Assembly (NCBI RefSeq): GCF_932526225.1
Contig: NC_064036.1
Coordinates: 13,695,181 to 13,759,180 of the forward strand
DNA length: 64,000 nt
Reading direction: 5' to 3'
Source: Nematostella vectensis
Taxonomy: Eukaryota > Cnidaria > Anthozoa > Actiniaria > Edwardsiidae
The position numbers and the translations under genes are program-made. Within the stretch, counting starts at the first letter, position 1. Every line of letters starts with the position of its first letter. A model generated the notes under the pieces. The model ran no database searches, was not told the origin of the DNA, and saw only the letters and a list, made by a program, of their open reading frames with translations. This document shows positions 40,237 to 53,500 of the stretch, in pieces.

Positions 40237-40477
40237 CACCCCTCTGTAACAGACCAAGCGAAACCGATATTTTCGTCGGGTTTTGGGGAACTCACCGGGT
40301 TTGAAATTTCCACCGGATCAGCTTTTATTGATTACCCCCGGTCACTCAACTTACTCGTCGGGTAAGAAAGAAACTGTTCGGGTCTAAGCCTCCCCGGGTG
40401 CCGGGAACTAAGAGCTCGTCCGGTAGGGGGGGAATTTCCGTCGGGTCGGGTTTCGCCGAGTCTGTTACAGAGGGGTG
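40237..40477. mobile_element. MITE with CACCCCTCTGTAACAGAC ends
   Basis: The 18-bp end CACCCCTCTGTAACAGAC at 40237 is found inverted at 40460-40477. The inside is rich in CGGGT/ACCCG words and has no gene. The minus-strand frame at 40332-40568 is a product of this element. Confidence 0.7.
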
Positions 40478-40925
40478 TAGGTATGTTATTTAAAAATAGA
40501 TTATAGCCTGCTACGTCTAGTGTGATTCCATCGTTAGCATAATATACAAATAAACACAACAGGAACATTCCATTATTAAGGGAGAGGAGAAAGCAACTTA
40601 TTGTATTTAGTTACTTGTAATTTGGTGCCAGATGGTTTAAGATAATCTCATGCTTTCTAAAACTATATAAATTACTAGTGAAAGAAAAAGCGGCTTTAGT
40701 TTCAAATAGTGACCGCGTGTGAGCAGATAAAAAGTATAAAGAAAATATCTGGGAAGAACACAGTAAATTAACAAGTAAGTTAACAACTCGCGTTGTCTGG
40801 TTGTGTCGACGCTAGAAGTAGTGTCCGAACATACAAACATACTGTACTGTGTTGTCTCCTATATGAACACAAAAACATTCTGTTCTTCTTTACGTCTAGT
40901 ATTTCTTACCTATGTCACCCAATTA

Positions 40926-42333
40926 AGGTTACGGGGTGCCTTGAAGTGAAAATTCTATCGAAAAAATATTTTTGCATCTTTAAATTCCCTACTACATTAC
41001 CTTTATTATAGCAAAGAAAAATGTTTTGAATTTTATTATCTTCTCGATAATAAGGAAAAACGAACTTTGCTTGAAGACTTTGTGTAAGCATCTAGGTGTT
41101 TTAATCCTTTAAAATCCTCTTATCAATTCCTGGAACCCTGTGTTCCCTACATCCGGGACCATGGGTTATAGTTAATTAGCATACTGTTTTTACCCGTAAA
41201 TCCCAAAAATTTCAAATTCAGTTCCTTCGTCTTGCGGAAAGTCCTATAAGCGTTCCGAAATATATAACCGATAGATAAAAGAAAACGACGGAAGTCTGCA
41301 TTGGGTCGTCTCAAGAGTAAAACGAGCGTGAAGACTTCTAAATGAAAGATCTCGCTAAAAGCGAAAAGGACAATCTTCTTGTTGGCTTCTCTTGTATTAG
41401 TTTGTCCCTACAACCCGCTTCAAGGTTATCAGCGAAGAATACCTCATCGTTTCCAAAATCAAAACATTAAGACGAAATCATTGGTTACGATTTGTCTAGT
41501 ACATGTCACAAAATCGCGAAAAACCTGCCCTATTTGCTACCGGTCTTAGCCGCGCTTTCCTGGTTTCGCGTGAGCGCGGCTTTTCCTTGTCTTCCCCATA
41601 TGTGCAGGAATACTTGCTTGTCACTTGTCTTTCTTATGGCGAAATTCGAAACTCCCCGTAATGACTCGGTTTTATCGCCTCTTATTGGTCGGTCTGTTTA
41701 TCTAGAGCTGATGATATGATCACCTCGTTGACTCAAGTAGGCGTGGCACTCTCCAAGAACTTTCAATCAAGATTTTCTCGGCTTTGAATTCGCGTGCATT
41801 TCTAAACTTCAAAACCCTATTGTGCGTAAAGTATACGAGCTATTACCGCAAAATTTGGCAACACGCTAGATTATTTTTTCAAGAGTGATACTGTGTTCAG
41901 TTGTTGAGAGATTTTGAGCGGATCGTATTTTATGTCCTCCGGTGTCGTATTACCTGGAAATTCTTTAGTCCTCTGACTTTGACTCAAATTTGCATAGGAA
42001 CAAAGAAAAATATCTCAAAAGCCGAACACAGTTTGGTAGGTGTGTATATGGTGATTGACATAAGCCATAAAGCGTAAAGATCTGCCGGATAGTTAAGACA
42101 TATTAGGGTTTTTAAGGGATGTGATAAGCTGAAAAAAAGCGCGTGATTAAAACCCGTTAAAAATAATTTAAGCATTATATCAAACCTAGAAACAAAAAGG
42201 ATTATCGTGTTTCCCATTTGTAAAGCTTTACAATGATATGAGCATATTTGATTTAATCTGACGCGCGTATCAAAATTTTCCTCGACACTTTGGTTTTTCG
42301 GCTTCCCGCGGGCTAAAGGCACCCCGTAACCTC
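40926..42333. mobile_element. Possible 1.4-kb non-autonomous transposon
   Basis: GGTTACGGGGTGCCTT near 40928 is repeated in inverted form (AAGGCACCCCGTAACC) at about 42317-42332. The 1.4 kb between has no recognisable gene, and similarity of the ends stops after about 18 bp. The pairing may mark one element or two unrelated copies. Confidence 0.4.
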
Positions 42334-42424
42334 AATGCGCTTTTGGGGGGGGAGAGGGTTGGGGGGGGGGGGGGGGCTTCGGCTGTTGCCCCGAATTTTA
42401 AGTTGTACTCATTCCAGTTCATTT

Positions 42425-43560
42425 ACAGTTGGGCAATACCGCGATTTCAGGTGAAGGTAATACCTCGATCTCCAGGGAGGGCAATACTTCGATTTCAAGT
42501 GAAGGTAATACCTCGATCTCCAGGGAGGGCATTACTTCGATTTCATGTGAAAATTTCAAGTGGAGGAAATACCTCGATCTCCAGGGAGGGCAATACTTCG
42601 ATTCCAAGTGAAGGTAATACCTCGATCTCCAGGGAGGGCAATACTTCGATTTCAAGTGAAGGTAATACCTCGATCTCCAGGGAGGGCATTACTTCGATTT
42701 CATGTGAAAATTTCAAGTGGAGGAAATACCTCGATCTCCAGGGAGGGCAATACTTCGATTCCAAGTTAAGGTAATACCTCGATCTCCAGGAAGGGCAATA
42801 CTTCGATTTCAAGTGAAGGAAATACTTCGATTTCAAGTGAAGGAAATACCTCGATCTCCAGGGAGGGCAATACTTCGATTCCAAGTTAAGGTAATACCTC
42901 GATCTCCAGGAAGGGCAATACTTCGATTTCAAGTGAAGGAAATACTTCGATTTCAAGTGAAGGAAATACTTCGATTTCAAGTGAAGGAAATACCTTGATC
43001 TCCAGGGAGGGCAATACTTCGATTTCAAGTGAAGGTAATACCTCGATCTCCAGGGAGGGCATTACTTCGATTTCAAGTGGGGCAATAAAAACCTCAATTT
43101 CTTGGGGGGCAATACCTCGCAGTGCCGCAGGAAGCTTTGAAATATTGAAGGGGCGCATTAAAGAAATATTGGTGGCACAGCAACGCCGCTACTGATCATT
43201 TCCGGGGAGGAAGGCACGTGACCCCTGCTACGGCCCTGACTCGATTTTAAGTGGGGGTAATACCTCGATTTCCAGTGGGCAATCCCTTGATTTGCAATGG
43301 GGGCAATACCTCGATTTGCAATGGGGGCAATACCTCGATTTGCAATGGGGGCAATACCTCCATAACCACTTCGATTTCCAGAGGGTAATACATCGATTCC
43401 AGTGGCGCTATACCTTAATTTCCAGTGGGAAGGGCAACGCCCCATTTTCTAGAGGGCAATACCTGGGATTCCAGAAGACAATACCTTGATTTCAAGTCGG
43501 GCAATACCTCGATTTCCAATGGGGATAATACTTCGACCATGGGGAGATACCCCAATATCC
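42425..43560. repeat. 24-bp minisatellite with a 120-bp higher-order unit
   Basis: The basic unit is GGCAATACTTCGATTTCAAG with small variants. Because it is 24 bp, frames stay open and give 8-residue repeats such as GNTSISRE on the plus strand and LEIEVLPS on the minus strand. Bases 42721-42840 are repeated exactly at 42841-42960, five units long. The array becomes irregular after about 43080. These frames are not considered genes. Confidence 0.9.
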
Positions 43561-44694
43561 AGGAGATAACAAATTTTCTTGAGGGGCACAGTATTGAGTA
43601 TCCTATGGAGATTCAGGGGTAGATAGGAGAGTTCTTCGATAGGGGTACGGATATCGAAGGCCTTTAGAAATTAGTAAACGAATACCCTTTGTGATATAAC
43701 ATGATTTATTTCGTTTATTTCACACACACAGTCTTGGTCAATTTTTTTTATATTTCATGTGTTCCACACAAAGAATTCTTAATAGACTCACTATTTTCAT
43801 ATTTGTATTCTTGGAGAATAGACTTATTACACAATTTTAGCTTCTGTTGTCATCAGTGCTCACAACGGGTGGGTGCTCGTTTTTTGTAGGGTCGTCGTGA
43901 AATGTAGGGGGGGGGGGGTTATTGTACGATGGCATGCCATATATTGAATGTAGTTTGTTAGTATTATGTATGTATTTAGGATGGTCGTGTTATATATTAT
44001 CGTGGAATTTAAAGTCGTCTTCTGATGGTAATTCAAGGCTGGTCGAGTAATGCAAGGAGCCGGTGTGATGTAAGATGGTTAGGTTATATAGGTGATAGGT
44101 AATTCTATAGCTTATAATTGCCTGAATTAATTGTGCATATCGGGAACACTGTAATTGTTGTGTTAAGCCCCGTGCAAATAACCCCAACGTTTGCCAGGAT
44201 TGGCACAGAATGGCGAAATGGCGTGCTGATGTTTTGCAGTGTTCGAACAGCCCCAACACCTGCAGGCGATTTACGTACTTTACTAACTTGGTGTCCGATT
44301 TGTGCCAATTCATCAGACTTCCTCCATCACAGCATCATAGCCGTAGCAGGCATCGAATATATATATTGGGGGCACGCGCCGCAACTGCCCACCCTCTGCT
44401 ACGGCAACAGAACCAAATAGCAGTGTCCCGCTTTGTTGACTAGGGAATGACCAGGGAATGTTGGCGAAGTGCACGGGGCTTCAGACACTACTTAGGCAAA
44501 ATACAAATTACTCTATCCTAGCGAAATTTAACTTTTCTACACGATTTCCTTACTTCGCAGTCTTGATTACTCTTACAGTCCGCACCACTAGAACTCTGGA
44601 AAGGAGACTGAACTACCTCTAGCATGGAGGACCACCACACTAACCCTTAAGTGTTTTAGCATTGCGAATATTTTAAGAAGATGGACGCAGTCCT
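43561..44694. other. Intergenic DNA upstream of array, downstream of GPCR 1
   Basis: The sequence holds a G-run at 43909-43918, and short degenerate GTCGTG.AATGTAG-type repeats at 43880-44060. No gene is supported. Confidence 0.4.
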
Positions 44695-45753
44695 TCACAT
44701 TACTGACTCGGACTCAGCTCGAGATTTTCGGAAAACCGCATCGTTGAAGTTCCCATTGCCATTATGACCGTTCTTGTAATGGCCGTTCTTCCGATCACTT
44801 CCTTTAATATCCCTCATTGATATCAAAGCTGAACTCTGGCGTCGGCGGGCCTTTCTGCCAATAAGTTGAAAGAGCGCCACACGGAACTCTGGGATTTTAA
44901 AAGTGTAAATAATTGGGTTGACGAAACTATTAGTGTATTGCAATAGTTTGGTAAAGTACACAAACTTGTAGGGGACCTCTGTGCACAACGTGTCCTCAAA
45001 TTTGCAGAACCGAAATGCCACATTCATGCAATAGAATGGTAGCCAAGTGACCACATAGATCAGAGTCACAATACATAGTGTCATAGCGAGTTTGCGGTCC
45101 TTCTCCATAGCTCGCTTGGACTTCTCGTGAATCCTCATTTTCACCTTGATTCCAATGCCTATGTACGCAATAATGATGACAGCAAGAGACAAGAAGGAAC
45201 AGGTGGTGGTTGTGTTGAAGAACACTTCCTCCTTGATGACTCCTAAGGTGAACATTAGGCGGAAGGAGGCAAGCAGGCTAGCGAGCACCCATACTACCGT
45301 GATAACGATCGTATAAACGAAGGAAGGCGTCGTGTGGTGCCAGTTCGGTAGCGCCACAGAGTAAAGACGCTCAAGCGCGATAAACGCCAACGCAAAAATG
45401 GACGCGAAACCGGTAAACACGTCGAGTGTCAAAAAGATACCACGAATCACTTCTGATGAGTCTCTGTGATAGGTCACAAAATTATAAATATACATCGGGA
45501 GCGACAGGCAACCCACCATCATGTCCGCGATAGCGAGGCTGAGCAGAAAGTAGTTGGTGCGCTTGCGCATAAGTTTGCTGGTTGTGAATATCACTATGGC
45601 AACAGAGTTGCCGACAATAATCAGGATGGAGACGACCACGTAAGCGAAGCACCAGGCGATGATTTCCGCATCAGACATGGAGGAGTCCATCACGTGAACC
45701 GTGCTTCCATTCGTCGAGCTGTTGTGAGTGCTATTCAGTTTGCTGGAAAACAT
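44695..45753 (-). CDS. Class A G-protein-coupled receptor 1
   Basis: This is an intronless 352-aa receptor with seven hydrophobic segments. The extracellular N-terminus has three N-glycosylation sites (N7, N11, N15). Landmarks are N49 in VGNS (TM1), D77 in LSLAIADMMVG (TM2), E128-R129-L130 in place of DRY (TM3), W155 (TM4), TWLPF at 237-241 (TM6) and NPIIY at 279-283 (TM7). No Cys occurs at the start of TM3, so the standard disulphide to the second outer loop is absent, as in melanocortin, cannabinoid and lysolipid receptors. That suggests the MECA-like cnidarian receptor expansion; the ligand is unknown. The C-tail is Asn/Gly/Lys-rich. It is a paralogue of the receptor at 55502-56458. Confidence 0.9.
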   Translation of the reverse strand: MFSSKLNSTHNSSTNGSTVHVMDSSMSDAEIIAWCFAYVVVSILIIVGNSVAIVIFTTSKLMRKRTNYFLLSLAIADMMVGCLSLPMYIYNFVTYHRDSSEVIRGIFLTLDVFTGFASIFALAFIALERLYSVALPNWHHTTPSFVYTIVITVVWVLASLLASFRLMFTLGVIKEEVFFNTTTTCSFLSLAVIIIAYIGIGIKVKMRIHEKSKRAMEKDRKLAMTLCIVTLIYVVTWLPFYCMNVAFRFCKFEDTLCTEVPYKFVYFTKLLQYTNSFVNPIIYTFKIPEFRVALFQLIGRKARRRQSSALISMRDIKGSDRKNGHYKNGHNGNGNFNDAVFRKSRAESESVM

Positions 45754-45762
45754 TGTACATCT

Positions 45763-45895
45763 AATATGTGATCTGTTGAATTAAAAAATATATATTTTAG
45801 CTGCATCGTGCATGTGAAATGTGTTCTGTTAAATCTAAAGTAACATTTTAGCCGTAAAACATATGTGATCTGTTGAACCTTAAGTAACATTTTAG
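45763..45895. repeat. Three degenerate ~60-bp repeats upstream of GPCR 1
   Basis: TATGTGATCTGTTGAA and (A)GTAACATTTTAGC recur with changes at about 45767, 45815 and 45858, directly 5' of the GPCR 1 start. They may be part of the 5' UTR or promoter. Confidence 0.5.
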
Positions 45896-47993
45896 CATTC
45901 TTGAAATCTATCGTGTGATGGTTTAGTGCTTACGGAAAAATATTCGCATCGCCTTAATTTTAAAAGCTAGTAGGTGAAGTTATACATCGTTTTATTTCTT
46001 TTTGTTTTACGCTGATACGTTTTGAGGGTAACAAATTTTAAAATCAATGTGGGCGAGATTTCGACAAATGCCGTTTTTACTTTTGCTGTTGTTATTATTA
46101 TAATTATATATACATTTTGAGACTAATCGGTTAAGATCCATCGGGTAGAACTCTGCAAAGCAATACATGTTGAGATGGAAAATGCATGTATGGTGAGATC
46201 TTAAGTAGGTTGTTGCTGTTAAACGCTTGATCCAAGGTGCTTAAAGGCATTTCTGTTTGTGCAAAGTCTAAGTAGACAATTAAAAAGAACTGACAAGATT
46301 GCATTGGAACGCATCAAAATCGTTATAAACCATTCTCTTCAACGAAGTCTAGTACTCTAATATTTAAAACAGCTAGCTCAACGATCACACTAAAACGGCT
46401 AAAAAATCAAGTCGTCATATATTACGAGCGAGTCTAAATACATTTACTCCAGTCAGTCTCTCCCTCTTTTAAAATCTGACTTCACTCGTCCGTATTTCTC
46501 GCCACTCTAATTACGACCCTATTCGAACGGTGTATTCGATGAATAGAATAACATGCTGTGTTTACTTTTAGGAAGAAGAAAGTGGCATAGAGCTTAAAGT
46601 GATACAACAGGCACGCGAAGCCGTTAAGGTACACCGCTTTTTTGGTACAATTAGACTGTCGCATAACAAGACGTGAATAAAAATAATAATAAAGGATAAA
46701 AGGATTAAGCATAAAACCGAAGACAAATGAGGTCAGTATAAGTAAAACGAAGTTTTCATGAGCCACGCGTAAACAAAAAGAAAGGAAATGGAGACCACTT
46801 TTGCGTAGGCGTTTTTTTAATGGAAAAGAGAAAAAAAGGATAAACGTCGCAGGACTTAGATATCTTCCATCCACTTCATTTAGCTATCAAAGAGCGGAAT
46901 ACCAGCGAAAATACAATTGTAAATTTACAATAGTGAATATTGCTTTTAATAGGGACGCAGATCGAACCACCGGTAGTCTTTTGGAAAATAAAAAATTTAG
47001 AATAGAAAGTACGTGTCATTAAAGGTGAACAAAATATATATTCGGCAGGTGATCGAAGAGGCTAAAAAACTCCGCTCCGCTTATTCTAAAGCACAACAAA
47101 TAAGCGGGCGGAATGCTTTGCATTTATACGCATTACAGCTGTCTTGGTGCCTACATCCCATAGTCTGTGAGGCAAGCAATAGATTTAGAACAATATATAA
47201 ATGAACTTCTTCGAATCAAAGAAATACTCACAAATATACTGTTTTTGATGTTTTGGAAACAATTAGAACAGAAAATTGAAATTAAATGTAATAGCAATAG
47301 AAGCTAGAAGGTTCAAGGTTTCTTTATCAATCACAGTTTAAAATATATATATAAAAAACATTATATAAAATACATTTCTAAGGCCTGCTCACCAAAAATG
47401 TTTTGTCTATAAAACATACACTCTGGTATATGGTTAAGCGTATCACATCGAACAACCGCCAAACGCGGATAAGGACAGAATTTCGCATAGCATAATTGAT
47501 AGCGGTAGATTGCAATACCACAACTCCTGTTACCGTATTCGGTACAAACTCTCAAGCGCTCTGGGGCAACACCTTCAACTCCAACCAATATCACACCAAA
47601 AATACTGTCCAAAAATGCAGTGTATTGTAATCAAATATCTTTAGCAAAGTGATTACGTATTCAATTATTAAAATGTTCTATAGTGTTTATTGCTAGGCAT
47701 GGGGGTCACTCACCGACACAAACCGATATGGTTGGTCGACTTCCCTTGTTACACACCACCTCAATCTGTTTTGAAGGAGTACCTTGACCGAGCGCGGCAA
47801 CGGACAAAATGAGAATATCCGAGGGACGCAAATAATAAAAACACTCAGCTGAATGCAAATTTGTAACCAGCCGGCTTTTTGCTGTTGACTAACGCAGTTC
47901 AGATATTTGTATTCACACGACGTCTGCGCACGATAAAGGCGATGATGAGAATGTAATGAAATAGTAACTTCAGGCTTATCACGTTACAGGGTA
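45896..47993. other. Intergenic DNA
   Basis: The stretch is AT-rich. The minus-strand frame at 46482-46874 (130 codons, Phe/Leu-rich) has no recognisable family and no splice support. I see no gene. Confidence 0.4.
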
Positions 47994-48235
47994 GTGACGA
48001 CGAAAGAGCGGTGGCGGAGATCACATGACACGTGATCTACGGTAGCATCGGTAAACAACGAACCAGAGGGATCCCGAGATAACGATAGAGCGGAGGCGAA
48101 GATCGCATGACACGTGATCTACGGTAGCACGGGTAAGCGACGAAACCACAGGGGTCCCGAGATGACGAGAGAGAGGAGGAGGCGGGAAAAGTCCACGCAG
48201 CGGGGGCTCAGGGCACGCGATCTATAATAGCGCGA
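47994..48235. repeat. 82-bp tandem repeats
   Basis: Two good units and a degenerate third share GAGCGG.GGCG.AGATC.CATGACACGTGATCTACGGTAGCA. The spacing between CATGACACGTGATCT copies (about 48024 and 48106) is 82 bp. Confidence 0.7.
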
Positions 48236-48342
48236 AAAAAAAAGAAAATGAATGAAGGAATGAATAAATAAATAAATAAAGCACCCGCCTTTTCCTCCTC
48301 CTCATTTCTTTGTAGTCTAGTACCCAGCACAGTGCATAAAAG

Positions 48343-48490
48343 ACCTTAGAACCAATTCATCCGTCGCGCTTCTGACGTGCCGAATCTAATCATTTGGTTT
48401 GAACAGTTCGACGTCTGAATCGATTAAGTTCAGCATACACGCCAAAATTAGATTCGGCGCGGCGGGAGCGCGACGTATGAATCGGGCCTT
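48343..48490. mobile_element. Short MITE
   Basis: ATTCATCCGTCGCGC...CGAATCTAA (48356-48390) pairs with TTAGATTCGG...GCGCGACGTATGAAT (48448-48482) as imperfect inverted ends of about 34 bp. It has no coding capacity. Confidence 0.6.
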
Positions 48491-48495
48491 ACTTA

Positions 48496-48741
48496 TTAAA
48501 GCCGCATTATCACCAGTTTACTTCCGGTCGATTACGTAACAATATCCAATTATTTTTAACGGAAAACGCGAAAAATATTTCAAAATATTGAAAGCAGTGT
48601 GTCTATTGGAAGTTTCTTTGAGGATGTGATTGATAATTTAGAGCGGATGGCCTGTTAAATATTTTGGATTCTAATAGATTCTTTTGTCTTTTAACGGTTG
48701 AGGTTTCCGTCGGAAGTAAACTGGTGACAATGCGGCTTTAA
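48496..48741. mobile_element. 246-bp MITE flanked by TTAA
   Basis: The ends read TTAAAGCCGCATTATCACCA and, inverted at the right, the same with one change; the match continues to about 31 bp. TTAA at both borders could be the target site, as for piggyBac-type insertion. Confidence 0.8.
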
Positions 48742-49782
48742 GGCCCAGAGCCAGAGGCTTAGCGAAAACGTATTTTCACAAGTACGCACAACGGCAAAGT
48801 TTTAGACAAAACCTTTTCCCTCAAAAGTATATAGTAACGTTAGGATGAATCGTGCCACTGCGAATTGTTACGGTCCTATCAGAAAGTTACCTGTGTGGCA
48901 AAACAAATGAGGAAAATTAGAAATCTAATTTACCTCGCTCTGGTTATTAAAAAAATGTCACCCCAAAGCGTTGCTTTGCGTTGTTTTGGCTTGCTAATCA
49001 ACCAATGAGAGCGAGAGTAGCGCCCTAGCTGTGTCATAAAGTGTTGGATCTTTTCTGGAATTACATATTTAGCTCTGTTGTTTTCCCTGGTTTTCCGAAC
49101 AATTTCGTTTTACAAACTGCGATCGGTTAAGCATTGACTAACATTTACAATTTTCTTATCATTTTGTAATTTCAAAGAGATCACAAGATGATGTCCTATT
49201 TCTTTATTAAAAAAATATCAATTATGGACGAATTCCATATCTCCGCGCGCCAGTGTTTAATATACTCTTTTTGTTTTATAAAAACGCATAGCCTGTGATT
49301 TCACCAAATTTTACAGTAAATTTTAATATATAATTAATTAGAAGAAGACCAGAAGAAGAAGGCCGAACCCCTGCCAGATCTCAAAGCGTGGGTTGTTGTC
49401 CTAGTAATCGTTCCCGATGAAAAGTGGATAAGTGGATGCACAGGCATAATGTTTATAATAACAACATAGAATATTCATAATTTCGTATAATTCTCTTGCA
49501 ATACTTCAGAGTTATTATATCTTTATATACACTGAAGTTTAAGAACATCCTTAAGAACATTTTCAGCCTTAAAATGCCCAAAAAATAAGAACGGCCCAGC
49601 CTCAACTGAAATAAGTAATTTTATTTTAAAAAGTGTAGTGTTAGCACTGCTAGCAAACAGCAATCTTTTGCTAACTGCTTGGTTTATTTCATGTTCAACA
49701 ACATATCAAACATTGATAAAAAGTGAGACTACCTAAGACTAGATCGGGACCTAAATGTGACATATACTCGAAGCTTGAAATA
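48742..49782. other. Intergenic DNA
   Basis: AT-rich, no gene or clear repeat seen. Confidence 0.4.
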
Positions 49783-50541
49783 CCGCGGTGATCCTAGAAC
49801 CTAATCCCTCAGAACCGAATCAGAACTGAATCAGAACCTATAAACGGTCAGGAGGGGATACTTAAAAAAAAATTATAAAAATACCTTTTTAACGAGTAAA
49901 ATCAGCTAGAATCGATGAAAATGCATTATATAAATATGGTTTCCTGAATTATTTATAGCAACTTGTAATTTGTGTGGATCCTAGACTAATTAATGTCTGA
50001 TTAAATCCCTTGTCTGGTTTCTGGGTTTAGACTCTTGCAAATTTCTATGCAATCACAAGGAAATAGCAATAATATGCATTTCTAAAACGTTTCTATACCG
50101 AGTAAGAGCTTAGTTATTGCTAAGTTTTCAAACAGCAATCGTCTACTTTTGTACTTTTTGCGCCGACAGCTGCTATTTATACGAACAAAATCCAAATTCG
50201 ATTCCCCGTATTTTTATTCAATTGTATTGAGCTATGTGTATGTGTAGTATCGCCTTTTGAATATTTACACTAGTGACGACAGAAATAGAAATTTAGCCTA
50301 AATCCGCTAAATAGCGCAAAAACCGTTGTTAAAATTTTTTTGACGTATTTCCAGCTATAGTCTTTAATTCTATGCAGAAAATAGCTAATTTTGATTTTTT
50401 TTTTTTACTAACAATTACTCCCCCCCCCCCCCCCCCCCCCCCCCCCCGCCATGCTATTAGGTTCTGCTTTGGTTCTGTTTAGGTTCCGGTTCGGTTCTGT
50501 TTAGGTTCTAAGAAATTTTAGGTTCTAGGATCACCGCGGTG
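49783..50541. mobile_element. Fold-back element, ~760 bp
   Basis: The left end ACCGCGGTGATCCTAGAACC is found inverted at the right (GGTTCTAGGATCACCGCGGT). Next to both ends lie several AGAACC(G/T)AATC-like words in opposite orientation. Inside is a C-run of 26 bases (50421-50446). No protein is encoded. Confidence 0.75.
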
Positions 50542-53500
50542 CTTGAAGTAACACCTAAGCGATAGTGACGCAATTTGTGAGCAAAAATAGCACACTCGCG
50601 CTTGCGCAGAGAAATATTATATAAATATTTTTTGGAATAATTTTCTTCTTTCTGTCTACCGAAGGCTCTTATAACTTTAAACACCGAATTAACGTATTTC
50701 TATGTCTAGTTTGTTGTAGTTGTTGTTGTTGTTGTTTTGTTTTTACCAGCAAGAAATTTAATCCTCTTATACCTTCTCATAAAAATGGAGTTCTGGACAT
50801 TTGAAGTAAAATAATGGAGTGACAGGTATTTTGCCGTAAATTACAGGTAAAGGTCACGGTAAAAGAACTAAGCATTTTTTAGGTCAGCGTAAGAAGAGAG
50901 GGCCATTTGTTAGAAAACCTCCACGGTTAAAATGTAACCCTCTAAAATACAGAATATTGTATTGTATTGTATTGTAATGGATTGTATTGTATTGTAAAGT
51001 TTGGTCATAGAGCAATGAGAACAAATGAAGTCACACATGGGATTTCAGAGGTTTCAAATAAAACAAATAGTACGTAGTGGGCTTCTCATAGCTCGAGTAC
51101 CCACAAGCGTACTCTGAAACCTAGGATCGTGCAAGGACATATCCGTTGCTACGGCAAATGTGAGGCTATTCCGCTATTTATCTACACTCTTAAGAGGCGA
51201 TTTTTGGTATGAATTCGGGTTCTTCCACACGACGGGGGATATTCACAGACAAAAGAATATATACACTTGGATTGTTAAATAAGATCGTTTAAACTCGTAC
51301 TTAGTGTTCTTTTCTCGAAGTAAAAACTCATGTTTCGACCAATGATTACTTGAGGTTTGTGTTTTATTCTAGAGACTCTTTGTTAAAATTAAAAAGGACA
51401 ATTAGTCGTAAAGCATTACGTTGAAGAAGTAAACAAAGAGCACTTGCATTCCGCTTTTATACTCACAAAAGATGTCGCTAGAATTTGAATATCAAAACAA
51501 GAAAAAATTGGTGAGGCACATCATCCGTATCGGAACATGATAAACATAGAGCTATAAACTGAGTTTGCATGTAGAGAATAGTGTGAGTACCTGGATAAAC
51601 CTTGTTTTCTTGTTTTGGCCTCCGTATCATTGCTCGTGAGTCTAAAGAACGGATGTCAATTAGACGTCGTTTTCATCCCCCGAAGTCATACTCTCCTGGT
51701 CTTTTCGACACATAATTAAGTAGTAATTTTTATGCACTCCCGGAATATAATGTTTAAACCGTCACCTGGATCGAGGTATTCCTGATGTTATGATGTTTTA
51801 TGCCCGACAAATTAGAAAAGGACATCCATCGCGGCAATCATGAATGGAACATGGACCTAATGCATTTTTAAATAGAACAAACAAATTTGAATTTCTATGG
51901 TTACTTAAAGATGTACAAACCATTTACAGCCCATTACTAAAACTGACGGTACATGACCAGAACAGCAACAGCCTATGATATGCCCACGTCAGCATAAAAA
52001 GACGAGATTCAAAAACTTGCAAAACTGTTAAATAAGTGATAACTGATAAATAAGCGCAATGCGAAAATCAGACTCTAAAACTATGAAAACATCGGATCGA
52101 TGAAATGAACTAAATTACGATGTCAGAGACGCTCATAAAACATGGAAAATTAGCATTATTTGCTACCATCGGTTCAGAGAACATATGTCAATTGTATCCA
52201 TGAAATATATTCATCTACCCTGGTTCCAGTGCCTTGAACGTCTCTCTATTTAGTGGCCAGCGGTACTACCTGGGTAGTATTTATCAGTCATCATCGCAAA
52301 CATTTTTAGAAATGGTTGATCTTAGGTGCGGTTATAGACCATTATACACTCAGCTTTAATCATCTCATGAACTTAGTTGAACAGAGATAAATTAGCTTTT
52401 CGCGAAATCTGCATACATTTTTAATTAAAGCTTGAATTCCCGGATATCTGAAACAATCTGCTAGTTCGTTAAACGTAACCCACCAGATTGCTTAGAATAT
52501 TGTAGCAATAAAAAAGTGAGTTTAGAATGAGATATACAGTAGTTAACATTTTATAGCGGGCCATCAGGATCATGCCATGAGCATAAGAAAGCTTTTGCTT
52601 TTGAGCAACTGCAAAGGAATATGAGAATGTTAAGTTTATTTTATTTGCCTGTTACCCGCTGTTTTTATTTTTTAATCCACATTAGCACCAAACACACATA
52701 CATGGATTATAATGTATAAATACTCCCCCGAAAAGTATACAGCGTTGACGAAATTTTCAATCTAAAAATAAATTCTAACCCCCACGAAAATAAATACAGT
52801 AGAACTTACATAAACAGGACTAGATGAGACGGATTTTTGTCCGTCTATGCAAAATCCCTTATATTTTGTGGCGATTTGTAAGGAATTATAAGGGACCAGC
52901 AAACGCGAGGACTCCTAATATACGAGTCTCGTTTAGACGGGTTTATTGTAATATTAAAAGCATAAAGAAGATACGCGAAATTGTGATCATTTGTGGTAGA
53001 AATAGTAATGTGGACAGGTGTTAGACGTGCTAAGTGTTTACTTGTATTCTCGAGCAGTTACAATTTTACACTTGGCGCCAAAGTGGCAATACTATTAAGA
53101 AAAAAAACATTATTTTTAATTTTTTTTTTCTTTATCAAAAAAGTATCGTTCGGTTTTTTTCTTCAAATGATTTATATATTTTATATCTATTTTGGAGGTC
53201 TCCGTTGTCTGGTCGTTAGCATAATTTTCAATACATTACTTATTTACCGCACTCCCACAAACATTAACCGGCGACAAGGTATCTCGGCACTACGCACAAA
53301 CTACCGCAAAAAGCTCACAGAGGACATAATGTGTTAAGATAGATCTTCCCTAGTAATCCAAGCAAACATTTTATCAATCTGTGCCGATTTAATCGATAAA
53401 AGTACTATATGAAGAGCCGAACGAAAAAGAAATACGTATTTACATGACATGATTGTGGAATGGTTGATTTTAAAGATTCAATTATTCCCTTTACACTATG

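Noticed and set aside
42343-43196. Long frames on both strands
   Set aside because: They arise because the satellite unit is 24 bp and contains no stop.
46482-46874. 130-codon minus-strand frame with hydrophobic stretches
   Set aside because: AT-rich composition, Phe/Leu bias, no family match and no splice sites; probably chance.
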